From: Campylobacteraceae bacterium
GTDB taxonomy: Bacteria; Campylobacterota; Campylobacteria; Campylobacterales; Campylobacteraceae
NCBI GenBank assembly: GCA_031256525.1
Contig: JAIRQK010000178.1
Span: 1 to 5,990 of the forward strand
Length of the DNA: 5,990 nt
Reading direction: 5' to 3'
The translations under genes were made by a program, and so were the position numbers. The notes under the pieces were generated by a model that was given only the letters and a program-made list of their open reading frames with translations, had not been told where the DNA came from and searched no databases. Positions 1-5,838 of this stretch are shown here, one piece after another (positions within the stretch are counted from its first letter, which is position 1; the number at the start of each line of letters is the position of its first letter).

Positions 1-1
1 A

Positions 2-232
2 GTATCAACTACTATTTTTACAGGTTGTGAGAAAAAAGAAGAAACTAAAGTTGAAGAGAAACAATTAAGTGAAGAAGAACAAGAGGCATTAGAAGAAAAA
101 TGTCTTCAAGAGGTAAAAACTAGCTACGATAGATGGGGAGATTTTAGAGATGCGTCAAGAAAGTGTGTTGAAGTTGATGCGGAACGTAGAGAGATAATTA
201 ACAGGGCATATATAGATAAATATGGACATTAA
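2..232 (+). CDS. Small lipoprotein, 5' end missing (partial)
   Basis: An open frame enters from the left edge and runs 76 codons to TAA at 230-232. The first visible residues read TTIFTGCEKKEE. A hydrophobic stretch ending in a Leu/Phe-x-Gly-Cys-like lipobox followed by charged residues is the expected end of a lipoprotein signal peptide, so the mature protein would start at that Cys (codon 9 of the visible part) and be lipid-anchored in the envelope. The mature part is short and highly charged, with a Glu-rich linker and then a segment with two further Cys residues about 24 apart (KCLQ and KCVE) that could form a disulfide. I recognise no family and propose no function. Only the start codon and the first part of the signal peptide are missing. 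It lies upstream of, and on the same strand as, a second small lipoprotein gene. Confidence 0.65.
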   Translation, partial: VSTTIFTGCEKKEETKVEEKQLSEEEQEALEEKCLQEVKTSYDRWGDFRDASRKCVEVDAERREIINRAYIDKYGH

Positions 233-258
233 AGAATGAATATGTTTGCAAATAATAG

Positions 259-309
259 TTAAACTATAGAGCTATCCCCATAAATTATGGTGGCAAAGCA
301 GTAGTTTAA
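259..309 (+). other. Possible structured RNA or 5' leader hairpin
   Basis: The gap between the two lipoprotein genes contains nested complementary segments. Bases 259-267 (TTAAACTAT) pair with 301-309 (GTAGTTTAA) over 9 bp, ending in one G-T wobble. Inside, 271-273 pairs with 297-299. A central hairpin of 276-282 with 286-293 has a single bulged base. Two short asymmetric internal loops remain, one containing GGCAAAGC, a purine-rich string reminiscent of conserved loops in some riboswitches. There is no U tract after the outer stem, so an intrinsic terminator is unlikely. It ends about 30 bases before the start of the downstream lipoprotein gene and could be its leader. The region is AT-rich, so chance pairing is a real alternative. 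I cannot assign it to a known class. Confidence 0.25.
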
Positions 310-339
310 AAATAAAAACAAATTTCCAAAAGGAAAAAG

Positions 340-579
340 GTGAATAGAAAAAGTATATTAATAACAATGGTTATAACTTTACTATTTTTATTTAATGGCT
401 GTGTTTTAACACAAGGTTACCCATCAGACTTGATTGGTAACCTTGAACCTATAAATAAAGATGATAGTTATCAAAAAGTTATAGAACAACAACAAACTTC
501 TAATAGCGATAAGAGCAAAAAAATGGCACTTCAAAAATTAAGTAGTTTAAACTCTTGTTTTTTGCTCAAATTTATATAA
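340..579 (+). CDS. Small predicted lipoprotein, 79 aa
   Basis: The GTG start at 340 is preceded by AGGA at 331-334 with about 5 bases of spacing, a good ribosome binding site. The next ATG (codon 10) would cut into the signal peptide. The N-terminus is a textbook lipoprotein signal: NRK, a hydrophobic stretch of about 14 residues, then the lipobox LFNGC, giving a mature lipidated Cys at residue 21. The remaining 58 residues are polar and contain a Gln/Ser/Asn/Lys-rich segment (about residues 47-63). The last ~15 residues turn more hydrophobic and end in LLKFI, which is unusual and may mean the true C-terminus was altered by a frameshift. I recognise no family. The gene converges on mog with only 17 bases between the stop codons, and I see no clear terminator there. 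Confidence 0.6.
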   Translation: MNRKSILITMVITLLFLFNGCVLTQGYPSDLIGNLEPINKDDSYQKVIEQQQTSNSDKSKKMALQKLSSLNSCFLLKFI

Positions 580-596
580 TTTTTTATGTTAATATC

Positions 597-1121
597 CTAA
601 CTCTTTGGACGAAAAGCCTTTATAGCCTCTTCATTACACTCTATATATGGACCTTCTATCAAGTCTATACAGTATGGAATTGCTGGGAAAACAGCCTCTA
701 AACACTCACGAATCGACTTTGGTTTTCCCGGAAGATTTACAATAAGACACTTTCCTCTTACACCAGCACTTTGGCGAGATAAAATCGCAGTTGGAACATA
801 TTTCAGACTAACTGCTCTCATAAGTTCACCAAAACCGGGTATCATTTTTTGGCAAACATTTTGTGTTGCTTCTGGAGTTACATCTCTCAATGCAGGTCCT
901 GTTCCGCCTGTTGTTACGACCAAACAACACTCTTTTTTATCAACCATATCTATTAATTCCGCTTCAATTACATCTTGCTCATCAGGGATAACTTTATAAA
1001 TGACCTCAAACTCATTTTTTATATACTCTTTTAATATTTCAATTGCAGTTTGTCCTGATATATCATCATAAATTCCCTTACTTGCTCTATCTGAAAGCGT
1101 TAAAACTCCAATTTTTATCAT
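597..1121 (-). CDS. mog: Molybdopterin adenylyltransferase (MogA family)
   Basis: MogA activates molybdopterin by adenylating it with ATP-Mg, preparing it for molybdate insertion by MoeA in molybdenum-cofactor synthesis. It is a cytoplasmic enzyme and normally a trimer. The 174-residue protein has the family length. Visible hallmarks are IGVLTLSDRAS near the N-terminus, the TTGGTG loop at residues 70-75 followed by D80, T82, P83 and E84 (RDVTPEAT), and SAGVRG at 118-123. NLPGKP at 129-134 is the cofactor-binding loop of the MoaB/MogA fold. The ATG at 1121 has AAGGA about 6 bases upstream and overlaps the stop of the preceding gene in an ATGA arrangement, so translation is probably coupled. 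It is the last gene of the leftward operon. MoaB is a close paralogue, but the N-terminus and length favour Mog. The function presumably supports molybdoenzymes such as nitrate reductase or formate dehydrogenase elsewhere in the genome (inference). Confidence 0.9.
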   Translation of the reverse strand: MIKIGVLTLSDRASKGIYDDISGQTAIEILKEYIKNEFEVIYKVIPDEQDVIEAELIDMVDKKECCLVVTTGGTGPALRDVTPEATQNVCQKMIPGFGELMRAVSLKYVPTAILSRQSAGVRGKCLIVNLPGKPKSIRECLEAVFPAIPYCIDLIEGPYIECNEEAIKAFRPKS

Positions 1122-1438
1122 TTTTTATCCTTAAAAAAATAGACCGTTCCAAACTCCTTAAAAAACTCTTTTAGTAAAAGTGTATTATCGCCAAAATTTT
1201 CTCTTAAAAAAACCTCTATTTTAATATTCTTGTTTTTTATGCTTTGTAGTTTTTCTTTTAATTTTTTATCTAAATCATCAGAGGTTAAAATAGGCAAAAA
1301 AAGCTGGAGTACATCGACCCTTTCTTTACATTCAAAGAGATTTTCTATTACATCTAATGCTTCATCTTTATAGGCTTTTTTGCAATATTGGCTTTCGTTT
1401 TCAAACTCTAAAAACAACTTTTCATCAGAAGGCTTCAC
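1118..1438 (-). CDS. Uncharacterised small protein between ftsH-like gene and mog
   Basis: I chose the GTG at 1438 as start. It has AAGGA about 8 bases upstream and gives a 106-residue protein overlapping the end of the ftsH-like gene by 14 bases. Starting further upstream at 1498 would mean a 74-base overlap and an odd basic, Cys-containing leader that is just the ftsH-like gene read in another frame. The stop at 1118-1120 overlaps the mog start. The protein has no signal peptide or membrane segment. It is rich in Lys, Glu, Phe and Leu: a helical-looking N-terminal half with two Cys (19 and 37), a charged Lys-rich stretch (about 58-72), then IKIEVFLREN and a C-terminus ending GTVYFFKDKK. I recognise no domain. 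H. pylori also has a small hypothetical gene (HP0287) after its FtsH-like gene, which may be the counterpart (from memory, not checked). Confidence 0.7.
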   Translation of the reverse strand: MKPSDEKLFLEFENESQYCKKAYKDEALDVIENLFECKERVDVLQLFLPILTSDDLDKKLKEKLQSIKNKNIKIEVFLRENFGDNTLLLKEFFKEFGTVYFFKDKK

Positions 1439-3098
1439 GCATAATTTCCTTGATTTTTGCTTTTGAAATGGTCTCTTCTTTAAGCAAAATCTGAACAATC
1501 TCCTCTAATGGCTTTTGCATACCCTCCAAAAACACAGCAATCTCATCAAAAGCACTTTTTAGTATAGCTTCTATGTCATTTGTAAATGGTATCAATTTTT
1601 CGCCCATCGCATATTTTTCAACCATTTCCCTTGCTATCTCTCTTGCTTTGAAAATGTCCTCACTATTGTTTGAAAAACTTTCGGAAAATTTTATCTTTGA
1701 AATAGCAACTCCAGCAAGTAAAACTTTTAGCTTTGAAACTAATTCTGTGCGAGATTCTAACTCTTTATCATAATCTTTCGTAAAATCGCCAATCAAAGAG
1801 ATTTTATCAAAATCAACCTCAAACCAATATGCACATAATGCTTTGGCTGCTTGATATGTTGCTTGTATATTTTTCTCTCTTTCGTTAAAAATTACCAATC
1901 TTTTTTTGCCAAGAATTACTTTATCACGAACTGCTAAAAAGTCTTCAAATTCTATGCTTTTAGCACCTCTTCTTAAAACATTTATAGCTGCTTCATTTAC
2001 CAAAGTTGATATAGCCGCTCCACTGAAACCAACCGTAATTTTAGCTATACTCTCCACATCTACTTTATGGTTTTTGTCCCTTAAATACTCTTCTAAAATT
2101 TTAACTCTATCGTGAAAATCTGGCAAAGAAACAAAAATTCTCCTATCAAATCTTTGCGAACGCAAAAGTGCTTCATCAATCATATCTATTTTATTTGTCG
2201 CACCAATCACTATAACACCAGAGTTATCATCAAAGCCATCCATTTCGGTTAAAAGTTGATTGAGCGTTGCTTCTCTCTCATCATTTCTGAGTCCACCTCT
2301 TGCTTTTCCAACAGCATCAATTTCATCTATAAAGATAATTGATGGTGCGTTTGATTTTGCATAAGAAAATAGTTCTCTTACTTTTTTTGCTCCCATTCCA
2401 ACATATATTTGCACAAAAGAGGCTCCACTTTGATAAAAAAATAGCACATTAGCTTCTCCAGCAACCGCTTTTGCAACAAATGTTTTTCCAACTCCCGGAG
2501 GTCCTACAAGCAGAACACCACGAGGAAGTTTTATGTTTAATTTTCTATATTTTGATGGATTTTTAAGAAAATCAACAATCTCACTAAGCTCTTCTTTGAC
2601 CTCTTCAATTCCCGCTACATTTTCAAACTTCACATTTGAAACCGAAGGAGTTATTTTTGATGATGAAGTAAAATCGGAGGATTCAATAGCGATATTTGCA
2701 TTTTCAAATATCTTTTTCCTCTCCTCTTCAAGAGAGAAACTATTTCTCCTGCTTCCTCTAATGTATATAAAAATGATCGCTAAAATCGCAAATAAAAGTA
2801 GAATTGGTAGCAATTTAGCACTAAAACTCTCAGTAACTTTTATGGGGTTAGATTTTGCCAACTCATTTAAATCAACAACATCTTTATATATACTAAATAT
2901 ATCCTTTTTGGTGTATATAATAAGCTCATTTTCATAAATTTTTACACTTTCAATCTGCTTGGTTTGCAAAAGGTTATCATATCTATCCAAATCTATAGGC
3001 TTTGGAGAATTTTTGTAAGAAATGTACAAAGACAATAGAACCAAAACAGAAAAAGACATTACAACTATTTGTAATTTGCCCATTTTAAAAAACTCCAT
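1425..3098 (-). CDS. FtsH-like membrane AAA ATPase with degenerate protease site
   Basis: The protein is laid out like FtsH. A membrane segment (about residues 9-27) is followed by a short extracytoplasmic part (28-94), a second membrane segment (about 95-113) and an AAA domain. The AAA domain shows Walker A GPPGVGKT (199-206), pore loop SFVQIYVGMG (227-236), Walker B IIFIDEID (254-261), sensor-1 ATN (300-302) and the second region of homology around RFDRR (316-320). ATP hydrolysis and substrate threading therefore look possible. The peptidase domain is broken: the zinc motif that is HEAGH in FtsH reads YQAAK (415-419), losing both His ligands and the catalytic Glu, and the GGRxAEE segment is AGVAISK (463-469). 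An Asp in SEDI (479-482), where the third ligand is expected, remains. At 557 residues it is shorter than typical FtsH (~640). The canonical FtsH must be encoded elsewhere. A likely role is an ATP-driven membrane chaperone or a partner subunit of FtsH (inference). The ATG at 3098 overlaps mtaB by 14 bases; ATG 3083, just after the mtaB stop and with GGAG upstream, is an equally plausible start. Confidence 0.88.
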   Translation of the reverse strand: MEFFKMGKLQIVVMSFSVLVLLSLYISYKNSPKPIDLDRYDNLLQTKQIESVKIYENELIIYTKKDIFSIYKDVVDLNELAKSNPIKVTESFSAKLLPILLLFAILAIIFIYIRGSRRNSFSLEEERKKIFENANIAIESSDFTSSSKITPSVSNVKFENVAGIEEVKEELSEIVDFLKNPSKYRKLNIKLPRGVLLVGPPGVGKTFVAKAVAGEANVLFFYQSGASFVQIYVGMGAKKVRELFSYAKSNAPSIIFIDEIDAVGKARGGLRNDEREATLNQLLTEMDGFDDNSGVIVIGATNKIDMIDEALLRSQRFDRRIFVSLPDFHDRVKILEEYLRDKNHKVDVESIAKITVGFSGAAISTLVNEAAINVLRRGAKSIEFEDFLAVRDKVILGKKRLVIFNEREKNIQATYQAAKALCAYWFEVDFDKISLIGDFTKDYDKELESRTELVSKLKVLLAGVAISKIKFSESFSNNSEDIFKAREIAREMVEKYAMGEKLIPFTNDIEAILKSAFDEIAVFLEGMQKPLEEIVQILLKEETISKAKIKEIMREAF

Positions 3099-4350
3099 AA
3101 TTGCCCTCTTTTTTTATTTCATAATTTTTTATTGTAACCCATTTTTTCGTAATATCTTCTTTACTTGTGATAAAAACTCTATTATAAAATTGGTCGTAAC
3201 CGGTATAAAAATTACCTTTTTTCTCCTCAATCAACACTTCAAGAGAGACACTATTTTTATTTCTAAAATTTATATTTTTTTCCTCTACGATACTTACTAA
3301 CTCTTTTAGTCTTTGCTTTGCAACTACTCCATTTACTTCTTGTTTTAAGGTAGCCGAATGTGTTCCTTTTCTTGGTGAAAAACAAAAAGCGTGTAAATGT
3401 GTCAATGGAAACTCTTTGAGTTTTTCTCTTGAATCTTTCCATATCGCATCAGTTTCTCCCGGATGTCCAACTATAAAATCACTTCCAAGGGCATAGCCCA
3501 ACTCTTCTAATTCGCAAAAAAGCTGCAAATCACTTTTTACGCTATTTCTTCTTCTCATAATTTTTAACATACTCTCGTTTGTATGTTGTAGTGCAATATG
3601 CAAATGTTTTTCAAGCCAAGACTCTTTTAAAATTTCTCTAAAATTATCATCAATTTGGACAGGCTCAACGCTTCCAAGTCTAACTCTTCTTACGCCTCTA
3701 ATTTTGCTTATGTTTTTTAGTAAATTTCCCAAAGATGATTTTTTATCTTTTCCGTAACTTCCTACATTTGTGCCGGTTAATACAAATTCGCCATATCCGT
3801 TGTTTGCCAAATTCTCAATTTGCTCTAAAATTTTTTTCTCTTCCTGACTGCGAGAGTGTCCGCGAACGCTTGGTATGATACAGTAACTACAATTAAAATT
3901 GCACCCCTCTTGAATTTTTATATATGCTTTGCATTTGCCCTCATAGCTACTTACTATCGTTTTATCTATGAAGTTTAAGTCTCCGATTTTAAAAAATGGG
4001 GTTTTGCTAAACAAAAGCTCATTAATATTCTCTTTTTCAGAGTGTCCCAAAACTCCAAAAAGTCTATTTTTATTAAACAACTTTTCACCTTCGCTAAATG
4101 CTCCACACCCAACTAAAAAAACTTTTTTTCCAGCAGAATCTTGTTTTGTTGCATATGCTCTTACGCTACTATCTGCACCATTTGTAACTGTGCAAGAATT
4201 TATCACGACTATATCAGCATCATTTTCATCATTTGTCAAATCAAAATCTTTTAAATTCTCTATCATCACTTGTGTATCATAAATATTTGTTCTACAACCA
4301 AAAGTTTTAAAAAAAACTTTTGGTCTTGTGTGCAAAGGAGTATGGTTCAT
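3085..4350 (-). CDS. mtaB: tRNA threonylcarbamoyladenosine methylthiotransferase (MtaB family)
   Basis: MtaB is a radical-SAM enzyme that adds a methylthio group to t6A at position 37 of ANN-decoding tRNAs, giving ms2t6A and stabilising codon pairing. The 421-residue protein has the full three-domain build. The N-terminal methylthiotransferase domain carries three Cys for the auxiliary 4Fe-4S cluster: C19 (FGCRTN), C53 (NSCTVTN) and C82 (VGCGA). The radical-SAM domain carries EGCNFNCSYCIIPSVRG with C150, C154 and C157. It continues through LTGTNVGSYG and DFIVGHPGET, typical of the family. A TRAM-like RNA-binding end covers about 365-421. FGCRTN and SCTVTNxAD favour MtaB over MiaB or RimO. The ATG at 4350 lies 3 bases after the mscS-like stop, with no strong Shine-Dalgarno sequence (only a weak GAG about 12 bases upstream), so it may depend on translational coupling. 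A perfect hairpin lies in codons 9-18. Confidence 0.9.
   Translation of the reverse strand: MNHTPLHTRPKVFFKTFGCRTNIYDTQVMIENLKDFDLTNDENDADIVVINSCTVTNGADSSVRAYATKQDSAGKKVFLVGCGAFSEGEKLFNKNRLFGVLGHSEKENINELLFSKTPFFKIGDLNFIDKTIVSSYEGKCKAYIKIQEGCNFNCSYCIIPSVRGHSRSQEEKKILEQIENLANNGYGEFVLTGTNVGSYGKDKKSSLGNLLKNISKIRGVRRVRLGSVEPVQIDDNFREILKESWLEKHLHIALQHTNESMLKIMRRRNSVKSDLQLFCELEELGYALGSDFIVGHPGETDAIWKDSREKLKEFPLTHLHAFCFSPRKGTHSATLKQEVNGVVAKQRLKELVSIVEEKNINFRNKNSVSLEVLIEEKKGNFYTGYDQFYNRVFITSKEDITKKWVTIKNYEIKKEGNYGVF
4297..4324 (-). repeat. Perfect 12-bp hairpin inside the start of mtaB
   Basis: The arms ACCAAAAGTTTT (4297-4308) and AAAACTTTTGGT (4313-4324) are exact reverse complements separated by AAAA. 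In the mtaB mRNA this places a stem-loop 27-54 bases into the coding region, with a run of eight U between the arms. It is fully coding (residues TRPKVFFKTF) and sits just before the first cluster Cys. It could slow early translation or act as a weak attenuator, but no function is shown. Confidence 0.6.
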
Positions 4351-4353
4351 TTT

Positions 4354-5205
4354 TTAATTAAACTCGACAGTCTCATTTAAAGGTGCTTGGACTTTTGGAG
4401 CTTGTCTTAAATTTAAAGTTTGCGTTGGATATGCTATGACTATATCGTTCTCTTTATTTATTGCGTCAATTATCTCTCCGCTTAATGTACTTCTCAAAGC
4501 AAGTGCAGCATACGAATTTGTCATATACCACACATGCAAAGTCAAACCGTGTGGTTCAATGAAAGAAAATATTCGAGGCTCGACATTTGTATTTCTGAGA
4601 TTGTACTCGCGTCTAAGATAATTTAGCTGCTTTCTTGCAATATCAGTATAACCTTTTGAATACTTTTTAGTTATCTCTTTTATGATATACATCGCTTTTT
4701 TATAGTTTGAGTCAAATGTTATCGTTATATATAGTCCGTCCCAAACAGTTTTTAGAGTCGAATGAGTATAGTTTGCTATCAATGTCGTAAAAATATAGTT
4801 ATTTGGTATAAAAACAACCCTTCCTGCACGTCTGTTTTCTAAATAGGTAGTTAGAGTAACATCTTCTAAAATTGTTATCCTCATCAGTGAAATATCGATA
4901 ATATCTCCAACATAAGATAAGTCATCTTTACGTACTTTTATCCTATCTCCTACTCTAAAACTTCCACCAAAAACCATTACCATCCAGCCTAACATATTCA
5001 TAAACATATCTTTCATAGCAATCGCAATACCAGCTGAAGCAACACCAAGAATTGCAACCATATAAGTCATATTGTCTATATACGCAAAAAGCAAAATCAA
5101 TATAATAAGTGTAACATTGATAATATTTATTACTTTATTAATAATATATACACTATAGTAACACAAAGTTTCACAATGTTTCCATACCAAAATAACCTCT
5201 TTCAA
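4354..5205 (-). CDS. MscS-family mechanosensitive channel, 5' end lost at a junction (partial)
   Basis: MscS channels open under membrane tension to release solutes during hypo-osmotic shock. The 283 visible residues hold a membrane helix (about 18-43) and the pore-lining helix region ILGVASAGIAIAMKDMFMN (52-70), with the Gly/Ala pattern and the conserved break before the beta domain. SFRVGDRIKV (82-91) and VFIPNNYIF (131-139) follow, both typical of the MscS beta domain, then a mixed alpha/beta C-terminal domain to residue ~260. The first codon at 5205 is TTG with no convincing ribosome binding site. The frame stays open to 5298, but that extension is hydrophilic and coincides with metazoan repeat DNA. 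The TTG is therefore probably not a real start: the gene is cut by a sequence junction near 5205, and further N-terminal membrane helices of the bacterial protein are missing (inference). In Helicobacter and Campylobacter the gene upstream is aroB (from memory); it is absent here. The stop lies 3 bases before mtaB. Confidence 0.85.
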   Translation of the reverse strand: MKEVILVWKHCETLCYYSVYIINKVINIINVTLIILILLFAYIDNMTYMVAILGVASAGIAIAMKDMFMNMLGWMVMVFGGSFRVGDRIKVRKDDLSYVGDIIDISLMRITILEDVTLTTYLENRRAGRVVFIPNNYIFTTLIANYTHSTLKTVWDGLYITITFDSNYKKAMYIIKEITKKYSKGYTDIARKQLNYLRREYNLRNTNVEPRIFSFIEPHGLTLHVWYMTNSYAALALRSTLSGEIIDAINKENDIVIAYPTQTLNLRQAPKVQAPLNETVEFN

Positions 5206-5267
5206 GGCATGTTCACAAAACTGTGGAAAGCACCTATTAGCTTTGTAAAGTCCATCTCTCTGTCCAT
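5205..5267 (-). repeat. Fragment resembling a dispersed arthropod repeat peptide
   Basis: Read on the minus strand from ATG at 5267, the frame gives MDREMDFTKLIGAFHSFVNMP and then a stop. FTKLIGAFHSFVNMP closely resembles a conceptual peptide, of the form MTKLIVAFRNFANAPK, that I recall recurring in translated insect repeat DNA. This recollection has not been searched. The match ends at 5205, within a base or two of the apparent start of the mscS-like frame, and so helps place the bacterial-eukaryotic joint. It is not a gene. Confidence 0.4.
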
Positions 5268-5482
5268 CTGTTTGTTGAATTAGTACAAATAATTGTAACT
5301 ATTTAACAGTTTCTGAAATACTTAGTTCCTCTCATGAGACATACCGTCCCATGGTCACTTCCGACTCTGAATTAAATGTCTGTCTCCATTTCAATAATTG
5401 AAAAACAAACTTCTTGAAATACAGAAATACAGACAAGCTAACAGCTGCTGGATCAGCCATGTAATGGACACCAAAGCCATAT

Positions 5483-5787
5483 TCACAACAGCCTGCCAAT
5501 GGCCACTATTCTAAGGCAAATGAATCCTGTCCACAACTTCCCACTTATTTCTTTAATATTTATTTGAATATTGTTCTCCCATCTGTGCCTGGATACTCCA
5601 ACAGGCTGCATCCCATCATGTTTACTGAAGAGAATTTTGAAAGTACTTCTCTCCTGTACATGCCACATGCCACACCAACTTATCAAGAGGAATACCAAAT
5701 ATGAAGCTCATCATTATGCAATTCTTCCATTTTAGGTCCACATATTTTCTTCACCACCTTGTTATGAAACACACTCAGTCTATCTAT
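5483..5787 (-). pseudogene. Decayed C-terminal end of a non-LTR retrotransposon reverse transcriptase
   Basis: The fragment reads in separate frames. Bases 5787-5686 give DRLSVFHNKVVKKICGPK and then EELHNDELHIWYSS, ending at TGA 5683-5685. A second frame near 5678 gives LVWHVACTGE. A third (about 5641-5486) gives FKILFSKHDG, then HRWENNIQINIKEI, ending at the stop 5483-5485. In order, these parallel the C-terminal tail of the reverse transcriptases repeated through insect genomes: a segment like RLRVFENRVLRKIFGPKR, LHNEELHDLYSS, WAGHVARMGE, then GRPRRRWEDNIKMDLKE (from memory). At least two frameshifts and several Arg-to-Gln/His/Ser changes, as expected from CpG decay, show an old inactive copy. 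The catalytic reverse-transcriptase core would lie beyond the right side and is not present in the window. Confidence 0.7.
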
Positions 5788-5838
5788 TCAAAAATCATAC
5801 TACCATTACACACAAACTGTGACGGCATGATTTTTGAA
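5787..5838. repeat. 12-bp inverted repeat in the eukaryotic-type segment
   Basis: TTCAAAAATCAT (5787-5798) and ATGATTTTTGAA (5827-5838) are exact reverse complements separated by 28 bases. The left arm begins exactly where similarity to the reverse-transcriptase tail ends, so it may mark an insertion or rearrangement boundary in the eukaryotic DNA. No target-site duplication is evident, and the AT-rich arms could match by chance. Confidence 0.35.

Noticed and set aside
259..309. c-di-GMP (GEMM) riboswitch
   Set aside because: The GGCAAAGC string is suggestive, but the other conserved parts and the two-helix layout of that class are not visible.
540..600. Intrinsic terminator between the converging lipoprotein and mog genes
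   Set aside because: There are T-rich runs but no adjacent GC-containing stem on either strand. The only palindrome, AGTTTAAACT at 544-553, is too short and lies inside the coding region.
1439..1498. Longer N-terminus for the small protein before mog (start at 1498)
   Set aside because: It would overlap the ftsH-like gene by 74 bases. The extra residues are an out-of-frame reading of that gene, and the GTG at 1438 has a good ribosome binding site.
2533..2937. 134-codon open frame on the + strand
   Set aside because: It lies wholly antisense to the ftsH-like gene. Its composition is the mirror of that coding sequence, and it has no recognisable domain.
3968..4282. 104-codon open frame on the + strand
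   Set aside because: It is antisense to the well-supported mtaB gene and has no independent evidence.
5483..5698. 71-codon minus-strand open frame as a real bacterial gene
   Set aside because: It starts at TTG without a ribosome binding site and lies in CpG-free DNA. Its sequence fits one frame of a broken retrotransposon tail.
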